Shown: piece by piece, positions 8,273 to 16,802 of the stretch | Layout: each line of letters opens with the position of its first letter | Position numbering within the stretch: the first letter of the stretch is position 1 | NCBI GenBank assembly: GCA_902595525.1 | Contig: CACJQJ010000006.1 | Coordinates: 1 to 35,893 of the forward strand | Origin: an uncultured Alphaproteobacteria bacterium | GTDB taxonomy: Bacteria > Pseudomonadota > Alphaproteobacteria > HIMB59 | DNA length: 35,893 nt | Direction of reading: 5' to 3' | Translations under genes and position numbers: made by a program | The notes under the pieces: model-generated | Told to the model about the DNA's origin: nothing | Database searches by the model: none | The model's input: the letters and a program-made list of their open reading frames with translations, nothing else

Positions 8273-8536
8273 ATGTTGATGGAAAAAATTATTTCACCTT
8301 GTATATCAATATGCAAAACAGATCCATCTACCGGATATTGTTATGGTTGTGCTAGAACTTCTGAAGAAAAAGCGATATGGAAAGACGAAAATACGACAAA
8401 TGAATGGAAAATAAATAATATTTCCGAGTTAAAAAATAGACTTTCTGGTTGGCAATTATCATCATTTGAGGAGTCATATGATTTTAAAATAAAAAACGGA
8501 ATATCTTTAGCAAAGCACAAAATGATGAATAAATGA
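8273..8536 (+). CDS. DUF1289 small cysteine protein
   Basis: 87 residues. The N-terminal half is a DUF1289 domain: SPCISICKTDPSTGYCYGCA, with Cys10, Cys14, Cys23 and Cys26 set up to bind a metal or Fe-S cluster, then RTSEEKAIW. The function of the family is not established. The start could also be the third codon (ATG 8279). The stop overlaps the next ATG (ATGA at 8533-8536). It begins a tight plus-strand run of five genes reaching to 11966, each overlapping the next by 1-11 bases, so it is probably the head of an operon. Confidence 0.85.
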   Translation: MLMEKIISPCISICKTDPSTGYCYGCARTSEEKAIWKDENTTNEWKINNISELKNRLSGWQLSSFEESYDFKIKNGISLAKHKMMNK

Positions 8537-8955
8537 AAAAAATTAAAGGCTCGTGTCTTTGCAAGAAAATTACCTTTGAGATTAAAAATGAATGTAGATA
8601 CTCAGTTTTTTGCCATTGCCAGATGTGCCAGTCTTCAAATGCTGAATTTAGTTCTTATACAAAAGTAAAAAAAGAAAATCTAAATTTTAAAAGTAAAAAA
8701 ACTTTAAAATGGTTTGTTTCTAGTAAACATTATAAAAGAGGTTTTTGTTCAACTTGTGGAAGTTCATTGTTTTTTCAAAAAAAATCTTCAGATGATTATA
8801 TCTCAATATCAACAGGTACCTTAAATAAAAATATTCCCTCTATCGGCCATATTTTTTACAAATATAAAAAATCGAAAATTAATTTTTCTAAATTAAAAAA
8901 ATTTCCTCAATCTGCCCATGGATATTTTGATAAGTTTATTTACAGAATTAAATGA
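8533..8955 (+). CDS. GFA (CENP-V) domain zinc protein
   Basis: 140 residues, a single GFA/CENP-V/S-lyase-like domain. The zinc ligands are in the right order: CLC (Cys8, Cys10), FCHCQMC (Cys27, Cys29, Cys32) and FCSTCGSSLFF (Cys72, Cys75), followed by ISISTGTLN. Members include carbon-sulfur lyases acting on glutathione adducts; the old name (glutathione-dependent formaldehyde-activating) is not a reliable function. It overlaps both neighbours by 4 bases (ATGA junctions), so it is in the same operon as the DUF1289 and hydrolase genes. Confidence 0.88.
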   Translation: MKKIKGSCLCKKITFEIKNECRYSVFCHCQMCQSSNAEFSSYTKVKKENLNFKSKKTLKWFVSSKHYKRGFCSTCGSSLFFQKKSSDDYISISTGTLNKNIPSIGHIFYKYKKSKINFSKLKKFPQSAHGYFDKFIYRIK

Positions 8956-9770
8956 ATTACTCATTAACAATCAAGATTATCTTAATATTATTATTTATAT
9001 ACTTTTTAATTATCTTTTATGTTTATACAAAACAAAGATCTCTTCTTTATGTCCCTCAAATTGATAATTATGATGATGAATTACTAATCATTCCTGCGGA
9101 ACAAGTATTTATTGAAAATAGCTCAAATATAAAATTAAGGTCAATTTTTTATAAACATCCATCTAATACTAAAACTACATTACTAATGTTTCACGGTAAT
9201 GCTGGTCCTATTGAAAATAGATTTTATAAAATTAACAAGCTATCAAAATATGATCAAAATATTTTACTTATTTCTTGGAGATCATATAGCGGTAATGATG
9301 GTGAACCTACTGAGGATGGTTTATATGATGACGCTAGAAGTGCTATAAAATGGCTTGAAGAAAAAAATATTTCTAAAAAGGACATCATTATTTATGGAGA
9401 ATCTTTAGGAACTGCTGTTAGTATAGAAATAGCCCAAAATAATAATTTTAAGGGTCTAATTCTGGAGGCGCCATTTACTTCAATGATTGATGCTGCAAAA
9501 TTTCATTATCCATACCTTCCTGTTTCAATCATGCTTAAAGATAAGTATTTAAGTGATAAAAAGATTAAAAACGTTATTTCCCCTATATTTATAATGCACG
9601 CCACAGGGGATGATATTGTTCCATTTAGAATGGGTGAAAAAATGTACAAATTAGCAAATTCACCTAAAAGTAGTTATTTCGTTGATGAGAATGAACATTT
9701 AGTAACTTATGATGAAAGTTTAATGAATAGGATGGATGAGTTTTATGAAACAATAATTAATGATGAATAA
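8952..9770 (+). CDS. Membrane-anchored alpha/beta hydrolase (BEM46/ABHD13-like)
   Basis: 272 residues. One N-terminal transmembrane anchor (about 6-26) precedes an alpha/beta hydrolase fold. Oxyanion strand FHGNAGP (80-86), WRSYSGNDGEP (109-119), nucleophile elbow YGESLG with Ser151, acid Asp220 or Asp221 in HATGDDIVPF, and His249 in ENEHL complete the triad. This arrangement fits the BEM46/ABHD13 group. The substrate is unknown; an esterase, thioesterase or lipase-like role would suit the acyl-CoA ligase that follows. It overlaps both neighbouring genes by a few bases. Confidence 0.87.
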   Translation: MNYSLTIKIILILLFIYFLIIFYVYTKQRSLLYVPQIDNYDDELLIIPAEQVFIENSSNIKLRSIFYKHPSNTKTTLLMFHGNAGPIENRFYKINKLSKYDQNILLISWRSYSGNDGEPTEDGLYDDARSAIKWLEEKNISKKDIIIYGESLGTAVSIEIAQNNNFKGLILEAPFTSMIDAAKFHYPYLPVSIMLKDKYLSDKKIKNVISPIFIMHATGDDIVPFRMGEKMYKLANSPKSSYFVDENEHLVTYDESLMNRMDEFYETIINDE

Positions 9771-11466
9771 ATTTAATAATCTTCCAGAACTATTTTATTT
9801 TCAAGCAGATAAGAACGAAAATAATCAACACTTACTAAAACTCGACTCAAAGAATCAAGTTGTCTCAATGAGCTGGTTAGAGACAAAAAATCTAACAAAG
9901 AAAATACACAATTTTTTAGCAAATAAATATTTAGGTGAATTAGAGAGAGTTTTATTGGTTTCAGAAAATAGACCTGAATGGATGGCTTCTGATATCGCTA
10001 TAATGTCTAATAAACTTATTTGTGTCCCCAACTATACAACTTATACATCAAGAGATTTTGAGCATATTTTAAATGACTCTCAGCCTGTTGGTTTAATAGT
10101 TTCAAATAAAAATTTACTTCAGACTATTTTAACTGCCAGCGAAAAAGTTAAATATAATTTCAAATTTATCTTATGTTTTGATTATTTTGAAAATAATTCA
10201 ATTTCAAATTTAGTATTTTTAAATGACTTAACAGATGACAATAATGATAATAACAGAGAAAAAATTAAAGAAATTAAGCGTACAGATCCAGCTTGCATTA
10301 TTTACACTTCAGGTACACAAGGATTACCGAAAGGTGTTATTTTAAGTCATGGGGGTATATTAAGTAATTGTGAAGGAGCGTATGAACTTCTTAAAACTAT
10401 AAAGAGTCCAGATTTAACCTTTCTTACTTGGTTACCTTTATCTCATTCATATGAACATGCAGTTCAATTTGTTCAGATTATTTTAGAAGCAAAAGTATTT
10501 TATAATAAAAGTATTGAAACACTTCTGCCTACAGTAAAAATTGCACAACCTCATATAATGACTGCTGTTCCAAGATTTTATAATAATCTCCATGCAAAAA
10601 TGAAGATTAATCTGAAAAATCAGTCTAATTTTAAACAAAATTTATTTAATAAGACTATCCAGCTAGGAACAAAAAAATTTAAAAATATTAAATTAAGTTT
10701 TAGTGAAAATATAATTAACCTAATATTAGATAAATTAGTCAGAAAAAAAGTAAAAAATAATTTTGGTGGCAGATTAGAGGCTTTTATATCAGGTGGAGGA
10801 CCTCTTGATAGTCAAGTAGGGGAGGCGCTTAATGCCCTTGGTTTAAAGACTTTACAAGGTTATGGCTTAACAGAAACCTCACCAGTTGTAAGCTGCAATT
10901 TATTAAATAAAGTAAAAGTTGATACGGTTGGTCCTATATTTCCTGGAGTTGAAGTTAAATTAGCAGAAGATGGTGAAATATTAGTTAAAGGGGAGAACCT
11001 TATGCTGGGCTATTGGAATAATAAAGAAGCTACTGAGCAAACAATAAAAGATGGTTGGCTCCATACGGGGGATATTGGTGAATTTGATGAGGACAATTAT
11101 CTTAAAATTACAGATCGTAAAAAGGATATAATAGTTTCTCTAGGAGGTGATAATATTGCACCATCTAAGATTGAAAATCTATTAACTTTATCTCCTGAGA
11201 TAGAACAAGCCTGTGTCTTTGGTGAACAAAAGAATTATATTGCAGCATTATTAGTATTAAACTCAGAGAGTAAATCTAGTGAAGAAGATATTCAAAGATA
11301 TATTGATGAAGTAAATAAAGACTTAACTCAACCAGAAAAAATAAAAAAGTTTATCTTTATTGATGAGCCTTTTAGTATTGAAAATAACCTAATGACTCCC
11401 ACAATGAAAGTTAGGAGACATGAAGTACAAAAAAAATATCAAAATCAAATTGATCAATTATTTTAA
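9760..11466 (+). CDS. Long-chain acyl-CoA synthetase (AMP-forming)
   Basis: 568 residues of the ANL adenylating family, FadD15/long-chain type. ATP-binding P-loop YTSGTQGLPKG (182-192), the GYGLTETSP motif (367-375), then GWLHTGDIGEFDEDNYLKI and the hinge ITDRKKDIIVSLGGDNIAPS. A late AMTPTMKVRR-type segment (here LMTPTMKVRR) carries the catalytic-lysine region. It would activate fatty acids to acyl-CoA at the membrane for beta-oxidation or lipid use. Two ATGs (9760, 9763) are possible starts. It overlaps the hydrolase gene by 11 bases and its TAA overlaps the next ATG (TAATG). Confidence 0.92.
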   Translation: MMNKFNNLPELFYFQADKNENNQHLLKLDSKNQVVSMSWLETKNLTKKIHNFLANKYLGELERVLLVSENRPEWMASDIAIMSNKLICVPNYTTYTSRDFEHILNDSQPVGLIVSNKNLLQTILTASEKVKYNFKFILCFDYFENNSISNLVFLNDLTDDNNDNNREKIKEIKRTDPACIIYTSGTQGLPKGVILSHGGILSNCEGAYELLKTIKSPDLTFLTWLPLSHSYEHAVQFVQIILEAKVFYNKSIETLLPTVKIAQPHIMTAVPRFYNNLHAKMKINLKNQSNFKQNLFNKTIQLGTKKFKNIKLSFSENIINLILDKLVRKKVKNNFGGRLEAFISGGGPLDSQVGEALNALGLKTLQGYGLTETSPVVSCNLLNKVKVDTVGPIFPGVEVKLAEDGEILVKGENLMLGYWNNKEATEQTIKDGWLHTGDIGEFDEDNYLKITDRKKDIIVSLGGDNIAPSKIENLLTLSPEIEQACVFGEQKNYIAALLVLNSESKSSEEDIQRYIDEVNKDLTQPEKIKKFIFIDEPFSIENNLMTPTMKVRRHEVQKKYQNQIDQLF

Positions 11467-11966
11467 TGCAATTATTTGCAGCCATAGATTTTGAAACAGC
11501 CACAAGTGAGAGAACATCAGCATGTGCTATAGGATATGTAATATTTAATAAAACTAAAATTATAAAAAAAGTCTCCCATTTAATAAGACCACCTAAACCT
11601 GAAGTTCATTTTACAGATATACATGGTTTAACGTGGGATATGTTAAAGAAAGCTAAAACATTTGATAAAGTGTGGCGCCAAATTAAGAGTGAATTATCAG
11701 CTGTTGATTACTTTTTCGCACATAATGCTCCTTTTGATCGGTCTGTCCTGCACTCATGTTGTTATTTTTATAATATCGACCTACCTAAACAGGAATTTAA
11801 AGACACTGTTGCAATCGCAAGAAAATATTGGGAATTTGAAAACAATAAACTAAATACAGTATGTAAAAATTTAAGAATTCCATTAAATCATCACGATGCA
11901 TTATCAGATGCTAAAGGATGTGCTTTGATAGCTATTGAGGCTTTTAAAAAAGGTTATTTTATTTAA
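11466..11966 (+). CDS. DnaQ-like DEDDh 3'-5' exonuclease
   Basis: 166 residues, one exonuclease domain. The metal-binding residues are Asp8 and Glu10 in IDFETA, Asp91 in HNAPFDRSVL, and His143 and Asp148 in NHHDALSDAKGCA, which is the DEDDh pattern. The HFTDIHGLTWDML segment is shared with stand-alone epsilon-like proteins. There is no C-terminal clamp or alpha-binding extension as in true DnaQ, so it is more likely an accessory repair or RNA/DNA trimming nuclease. It starts within the TAATG junction with the acyl-CoA ligase gene and its end overlaps the convergent MFS gene by 8 bases. Confidence 0.88.
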   Translation: MQLFAAIDFETATSERTSACAIGYVIFNKTKIIKKVSHLIRPPKPEVHFTDIHGLTWDMLKKAKTFDKVWRQIKSELSAVDYFFAHNAPFDRSVLHSCCYFYNIDLPKQEFKDTVAIARKYWEFENNKLNTVCKNLRIPLNHHDALSDAKGCALIAIEAFKKGYFI

Positions 11967-13152
11967 TTTTATTACCTATAAAGCTCATAGAAGAAAAAAT
12001 AATTATTAAGGCAAGGCTCATATAGATCAAAGTATTTATCGAATTTGTCTCATCCAATATTAATCCATATAAGAAAGGGGAGGCTGCTGAGGCCAAAACA
12101 CCAAAAAATGTTAAAAGGGCCCTTATTGCTCCTAGGTTTTTGACTCCATACATTTCTGCCCACAAAGAATTAGACATATTTTCAGTAAAGCCATTTGATA
12201 ATCCAAGACCTGCCATGTAAAGATATAATACAAATATATGATTTGAAAATAACATCACAATAAATATTAAAGCCATGGGAATTAAGTGAAATGTGATTAC
12301 ACTCCTACCAGAAAATTTATCGACTAACAAACCAGAAACTAATGAACCACCAATCCCAAAGATTGCATAAAAAATAAAACTTTGTGCAATATTTAACATT
12401 GTCCAATTATTTAATTGCCCAATAAAAACTTGATGAAATAAAAAACCAGTTACTGTAAATGACATAAATAATGTAAGAGGTAAATAAAGATAAAATTTAA
12501 GATCTGTTAAGACATCTCTTCTTCTCCATGAAAATGAATTTTGATTATCTTCATTTTCAAACCCACTTTCACTTTTAAAATTATTTTTATTTAATAGGTA
12601 GTATAAAAATACTCCAAAAAATATTATTATAAATACAGATGAACTAAACCAGGTAATTCTCCAGCCAAAAGTTAATATTAAAATTACTACTATAAATGGA
12701 TAGATCATCTCACCAAAAGAAAAACCAAATCCAGATATAGCTAATGCTTTTCCTCTATTAGCTTTAAAGTATCTTGCCATGGTTGTTCTTGAAGTGTGTC
12801 CCATAAGCCCTTGTCCAAAAAGTCTTAAAAAATAAATTACAAAAAAAAGAAGAATTACATTAAACACAATACTTGCAAAAAAACATGTTATCGAGAGACC
12901 TAATACAATTGCTAAAGTATATTTTTTAAGAGAGACAGTATCTATAAGTTTGCCAGCCCATATAATAGTTAACGCACTTAAAATTGTAGCTATTGAATAC
13001 AGACTGCCAAATTGAGTATTACTTAAGTTAAATGTTTCTCTAAAATCTTCACTAAAAAGAGAGATAAAAAATGTTTGTCCAAATCCTGATGCGAATGCTA
13101 TTAGAAAGCCAAATATTAATAAATTTGAATTTTTAATTATAAAATTAATCAA
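11959..13152 (-). CDS. MFS transporter
   Basis: About 397 residues with twelve hydrophobic segments and a polar central loop (NKNNFKSESGFENEDNQN region). MFS features include the first helix GFLIAFASGFGQTFFIS, an AGKLID segment after helix 2, RLFGQGLMGHTSRTTMARYF, and SGFGFSFGEM. The substrate is unknown. No ATG precedes the first helix. The frame is open back to TTG 13224 and GTG 13212, but those would overlap the divergent gene's start. I prefer TTG 13150-13152, giving MINFIIKNSNLLIFGF, the expected distance from first helix to N-terminus. That leaves about 60 bases of shared divergent promoter region. Confidence 0.85.
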   Translation of the reverse strand: MINFIIKNSNLLIFGFLIAFASGFGQTFFISLFSEDFRETFNLSNTQFGSLYSIATILSALTIIWAGKLIDTVSLKKYTLAIVLGLSITCFFASIVFNVILLFFVIYFLRLFGQGLMGHTSRTTMARYFKANRGKALAISGFGFSFGEMIYPFIVVILILTFGWRITWFSSSVFIIIFFGVFLYYLLNKNNFKSESGFENEDNQNSFSWRRRDVLTDLKFYLYLPLTLFMSFTVTGFLFHQVFIGQLNNWTMLNIAQSFIFYAIFGIGGSLVSGLLVDKFSGRSVITFHLIPMALIFIVMLFSNHIFVLYLYMAGLGLSNGFTENMSNSLWAEMYGVKNLGAIRALLTFFGVLASAASPFLYGLILDETNSINTLIYMSLALIIIFSSMSFIGNKIK

Positions 13153-13214
13153 AACAAGAGGGATATTATGATTTAATGACCATATATCAATTATAATAAA
13201 GAAAGGGACCACTG

Positions 13215-13622
13215 GTGAGCACAATTAAAAGAACTGATGATGATAATCATCCAATTATAAAGGAAGTCTATGAAGATATTAAACAATCAAGAAACACAAC
13301 TTATATAGGTAATTTTTGGAAATATTTAGCATTCAACCCTCAATTACTAAAAAATGTTTGGAGTGATGTTAAAGATTTAATGGTTAAACAAACCATAATT
13401 CCAAATAAAACTAAAGAAATGATTTATATGGCAGTCTCAATAACAAATAATTGCTCGTATTGCACACACTCACACACAGCTGCAGCAAAAAAACTTGGGA
13501 TGACTGAAGACGAACATTCAGAATTTTTAAATATTGTAGCTCTTGCAGCAAAAACAAATCAACTGGTCAATAGTATACAAGTGCCAGTAGATGAAATATT
13601 TGATGAAGATATAGAAAAATAA
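13215..13622 (+). CDS. Carboxymuconolactone decarboxylase / AhpD-like protein
   Basis: 135 residues. The core NNCSYCTHSHTAAAKKLG contains the redox CxxC and the following histidine of the CMD/AhpD fold, then EHSEFLNIVALAAKTNQL. Such proteins act as alkylhydroperoxidase partners or as uncharacterised oxidoreductases. It starts with GTG 13215, with a purine-rich AGAAAGG about 9 bases upstream, and is divergent from the MFS gene. A 33-codon ORF starts 4 bases after its stop. Confidence 0.85.
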   Translation: MSTIKRTDDDNHPIIKEVYEDIKQSRNTTYIGNFWKYLAFNPQLLKNVWSDVKDLMVKQTIIPNKTKEMIYMAVSITNNCSYCTHSHTAAAKKLGMTEDEHSEFLNIVALAAKTNQLVNSIQVPVDEIFDEDIEK

Positions 13623-13626
13623 TCCA

Positions 13627-13728
13627 ATGGAATTCTTAATATGGTTTTGGAATGCAGGTGAACTCCTGATGATTATAGGTATTGGGATAATTATAATTGG
13701 ATTATTATTTTATAGAAAAAAAAAATAA
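13627..13728 (+). CDS. Possible 33-residue single-helix membrane protein
   Basis: ATG 13627 to TAA 13726-13728 encodes 33 residues: a Trp-rich start (MEFLIWFWNAGE), one very hydrophobic Ile/Leu helix (LLMIIGIGIIIIGLLF) and a basic end (YRKKK), which follows the positive-inside rule with N-out/C-in topology. It begins 4 bases after the CMD gene stop and would be co-translated. The poly-A run that encodes the lysines is slippery, so a frame error would change only the tail. I do not recognise it. Confidence 0.45.
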   Translation: MEFLIWFWNAGELLMIIGIGIIIIGLLFYRKKK

Positions 13729-13788
13729 ATCGTTAAGTTATTTATTTAATTATTTTATTTATGATCTCCAAAATTATTATAATATTAA

Positions 13789-14031
13789 ATGATGTATTAC
13801 GATGATGATAATAATGACGATAATACGCTGTTAGGCAGACTTACAGAGCTAAATAGAGCCCTAAGTCAAATGATGAGAAACACAAGTGAAAGAAATATTG
13901 TTGAAAAGTTACATACTTACCAACTTGCTATAAAAAAAACTCTAAAAATTATGACTAAAAAACAGCTTAATACTATTTCCGAGTCTTCCAATGAATACGA
14001 GGATAGATTAGAACGAGGAGATTTTGACTAA
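13789..14031 (+). CDS. Small acidic hypothetical protein
   Basis: 80 residues: an Asp/Asn-rich N-terminus (MMYYDDDNNDDN), a charged helical middle (LLGRLTELNRALSQMMRNTS, then a basic KKTLKIMTKK stretch) and an acidic end (YEDRLERGDFD). There are no cysteines and no membrane segment. I do not recognise a family. Upstream, 13729-13788 is AT-rich and contains no clear promoter. Its stop is 3 bases from the stop of the convergent ribA gene. Confidence 0.5.
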   Translation: MMYYDDDNNDDNTLLGRLTELNRALSQMMRNTSERNIVEKLHTYQLAIKKTLKIMTKKQLNTISESSNEYEDRLERGDFD

Positions 14032-14034
14032 ATT

Positions 14035-15153
14035 TTAGTCTAAATTTTTAAAACCGTAACCTGTTTTTTTTACTCTTGTTTTAAAATAATTCTTATTAAA
14101 TTTGTTAATTGTAGGTTTTGTATTTATTTGCTTGGCAATTTTAATACCAGCTTTTTTAAGAGAAGAAACTTTTGTAAAATTATTTGTGATAATATTGACT
14201 TTATTTACTTTTAATAACTTAAGTATCTTAGCGGCAATATTAAAATCTCTTTCATCATCTAAAAAACCTATGTTGTGATCAGCATCAATAGTATCCAAGC
14301 CTTTTGACTGAAGAGAATATGCCCTCATTTTATTGGCTAGTCCTATACCTCTCCCTTCTTGATCTAAATAAAGGATAATACCTCCTTTATTTTTAACCAT
14401 ATAGTTTAAAGAGTTATTTAATTGTTCTCCGCAATCGCATTTTCTAGAGTGAAATATATCCCCAGTAAAACAAGCTGAGTGAATTCTAAGGTTTGTTGGT
14501 TGTTTTAAATTTTTTGGTTTAATTATGATCGCGATATGTCTTCTAGCACCAATATATGACTTAAAAATATTAAAAGTAGTAGATGCAACATTTGGTAAGG
14601 GCACATTTGCACTTGAAACTAATCTGATACTATTAGTTATAAATTTATTCTGATTTTTTAACTCTTTATGGTTAAATCTTAATAGACCAAGTTGTAATAT
14701 TAGATTATCAATATTTTTATAATATTTTGAATTAATTTTTTTAAATATAAGTGACGGTATTACCTTCGCATTTTTGGCAATATCTAAACAGACATTATGG
14801 AAGTCTTTACTTTTGATATAAGGCTCATCTTTAAATAATATTTTATTTTGATCAGATAAAGGGTTAATGAATAAACTTAATAAAGATTTGTTTAATATTT
14901 TTTCATTTATTTTTAAATAAATATTTGTTGATATTTTATTTTCAAATATTGATTTTGCTTTTTGTTTTGTGATTAAAAGATATTTGTCTTTTTGTAGGTA
15001 TTGATTGAATTGATTTAGAATTTTATTGTCCGAATGTTCAATATTAAAGAACATCCAATAATTTTTATTTTCTTTGATAACTATTGGTCTTCCGGTTCTA
15101 AGCTCATTGATAGCTCTATCAATAAATGTGCCAAAATTTGATTTTAAACTCAT
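14035..15153 (-). CDS. ribA: GTP cyclohydrolase II with a degenerate N-terminal domain
   Basis: 372 residues. The C-terminal part (about 175-345) is GTP cyclohydrolase II: zinc ligands Cys228, Cys239 and Cys241 in CFTGDIFHSRKCDCGEQL, the LDQEGRGIGLANKMRAYSLQ active-site stretch, and LDTIDADHNIGFLDDERDF. It converts GTP to the 2,5-diamino-ribosylaminopyrimidinone phosphate, formate and pyrophosphate. The first 170 residues occupy the place of a DHBP synthase domain and begin with the similar FIDRAINELRTGRPIVI, but the acidic DHBPS catalytic loop (DDExRENEGD) is absent, so no DHBPS activity is expected. It is divergent from the RibD-type reductase with 41 bases between. It may be the housekeeping RibA, the first enzyme of the adjacent cluster, or both. 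Confidence 0.9.
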   Translation of the reverse strand: MSLKSNFGTFIDRAINELRTGRPIVIKENKNYWMFFNIEHSDNKILNQFNQYLQKDKYLLITKQKAKSIFENKISTNIYLKINEKILNKSLLSLFINPLSDQNKILFKDEPYIKSKDFHNVCLDIAKNAKVIPSLIFKKINSKYYKNIDNLILQLGLLRFNHKELKNQNKFITNSIRLVSSANVPLPNVASTTFNIFKSYIGARRHIAIIIKPKNLKQPTNLRIHSACFTGDIFHSRKCDCGEQLNNSLNYMVKNKGGIILYLDQEGRGIGLANKMRAYSLQSKGLDTIDADHNIGFLDDERDFNIAAKILKLLKVNKVNIITNNFTKVSSLKKAGIKIAKQINTKPTINKFNKNYFKTRVKKTGYGFKNLD

Positions 15154-15194
15154 AGACTATATATATACTCAATAGTACTTGATACAGATGAAAA

Positions 15195-16025
15195 ATGATA
15201 ACAAAGCATAATATTTCTTCACTATTTGAATTTGTAAAAAAACAAAAAAAATCAAATATCTTAAGAATTGATTTAATTAACAAATCGTTTGTACTTAGTC
15301 AACATTCTAAAACTAATCATATTTTAATTGACAAAAATGGCGTTAATTTTAATTGTAAGATTGAAAAAAAAATAAATGAAATATCACAAATTTTATTACC
15401 AATATTGATGATAAAAAAAAAATTTTATATCGGTCAAATTGGGCAAAGCTTAGACGGTAAAATTGCACTTTTAAACGGCAATTCTCATTACATTAATGAT
15501 AAAAATAGTATTTCATACCTTCATAGTCTACGTTCAGTGTGTGATGCAGTTATAGTTGGTGTAAATACAATAAAAAAAGATAATCCCTTACTCACTACAA
15601 GAGCAATTAAGGGCTCAAATCCTCAGAGGATAATTATAGATCCGTCTCTAAAATTAACAAATAACTATCAAATATTTAAAGATGGTTTTTCAAATATCAT
15701 ATTTACACACTCTAATATTAAAAAGAATTTAAATAATACACAAATTTATAAATTACCTGAAAGAAATTTCACAAATCTTATATACAAACATATAAATAAA
15801 TTAGGTTTTAAGTTCGTGTTAGTAGAAGGTGGTTCTAAAACTATATCTAAATTTCTTGAGAATAAATTATTAGATATTATGCAATTTATAATAGCACCTA
15901 CAATTATTGGTTCTGGTATAAATTCTATAAATATAAAACCTATAACAAATTTAAAAAAAGTTATTAGAACAAAAAATAAAATTTATAAATTTGGTGAAGA
16001 AATGATAGTAAGTTTAGAGTTTTAA
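15195..16025 (+). CDS. RibD C-terminal-type pyrimidine reductase
   Basis: 276 residues. Residues about 76-276 are a RibD_C/DHFR-like NADPH reductase: IGQSLDGKIA (82-91), LHSLRSVCDAVIVGVNTIKKDNPLLTT (split here only by naming; about 109-135), PQRIIIDP, and VEGGSKTISKFL near 210. The family reduces the ribosyl side chain of the GTP cyclohydrolase II product after deamination. The first ~70 residues are not the cytidine-deaminase domain of bifunctional RibD: no HAE or PCxxxGxT zinc motif is visible. It is divergent from ribA and overlaps the convergent methyltransferase gene by 12 bases. The start is ATG 15195; a nearby ATG at 15188 is out of frame. Confidence 0.85.
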   Translation: MITKHNISSLFEFVKKQKKSNILRIDLINKSFVLSQHSKTNHILIDKNGVNFNCKIEKKINEISQILLPILMIKKKFYIGQIGQSLDGKIALLNGNSHYINDKNSISYLHSLRSVCDAVIVGVNTIKKDNPLLTTRAIKGSNPQRIIIDPSLKLTNNYQIFKDGFSNIIFTHSNIKKNLNNTQIYKLPERNFTNLIYKHINKLGFKFVLVEGGSKTISKFLENKLLDIMQFIIAPTIIGSGINSINIKPITNLKKVIRTKNKIYKFGEEMIVSLEF

Positions 16026-16802
16026 AGCTAAAAAATCTTTATTTCTTAGAAATAATTTTGATTTATTTTTTTTAATATTTTCCCTTCTAAAATCTAACCA
16101 TCTATCTAATGATATCTTATTTTTTTCAAGTACATTTTCACAAAAATCTATAAACATATTTTGAAATTTTTTATTATTTGATACATCCCAACTCGAGTCA
16201 AAAACAAATGTTTTGTGTGACTTAGAAAATAATTTATTAATTATTTGACTACAGTTTTTACCAACTGCTTTTTGCCCAATACCTTTATCTGACTCCTGAT
16301 CTTTATTAAATAGATTTAAAACGTATTGATCATCTTTATGTTTTGGGTGAAATTTAAAAAATCCATCATAATTAATCGAAAAATATATAACTTTTGTATT
16401 TAGATTTTGTTTTTTAAATCCTAAATACCAATTTTTTGGCATTATATCTAAATACGCAGATCCTGTAATAATATCGTATTTTTCGAATTTAAAACTTTTT
16501 ATATTTTTGATTAAATCAAATTTTTTATAATTTATATTTATAATTTTATTCTTATTATTTGTTTTTTTCTTAAATTCTTTTATTGACTCAAATGATATGT
16601 CTATCATATCCCATGATTGCCTTTTTTTAAGTTTAGGGTACAGATATCTATAGTTGGAACCTGTTCCACAACCTAAATCAGCGATAGACAATATTTTGTA
16701 GTCTTGAAAATATTTATTAATTTTTTCTATGATTTTTTTATTTCTTGAAACTTTATCAATTTTCTCTCGAAGAAATAGCCAATCATTATTAAATTTATGC
16801 AT
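16014..16802 (-). CDS. Class I SAM-dependent methyltransferase
   Basis: 262 residues. SAM-binding motif I is ADLGCGTGSNYRYL (41-54), followed by an acidic DMIDIS strand-2 end, a KFDLIKN motif II area and the YDIITGSAYLDIMP strand 4. There is no signal or membrane segment. The substrate is unknown. It is the last gene of the minus-strand operon: its ATG overlaps the glycosyltransferase stop by 8 bases. Next to a glycosyltransferase, a PTPS-like protein and two riboflavin-type enzymes, it is likely to decorate a small molecule, but that is inference. Confidence 0.8.
   Translation of the reverse strand: MHKFNNDWLFLREKIDKVSRNKKIIEKINKYFQDYKILSIADLGCGTGSNYRYLYPKLKKRQSWDMIDISFESIKEFKKKTNNKNKIININYKKFDLIKNIKSFKFEKYDIITGSAYLDIMPKNWYLGFKKQNLNTKVIYFSINYDGFFKFHPKHKDDQYVLNLFNKDQESDKGIGQKAVGKNCSQIINKLFSKSHKTFVFDSSWDVSNNKKFQNMFIDFCENVLEKNKISLDRWLDFRRENIKKNKSKLFLRNKDFLALKL

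Noticed and set aside
8073..8279. Plus-strand ORF over the tRNA-Asn gene, with a translated APQVGFEPTTCRLTAE-like peptide.
   Set aside because: It is the well-known false ORF from the antisense of a tRNA; the tRNA-Asn on the minus strand explains the sequence.
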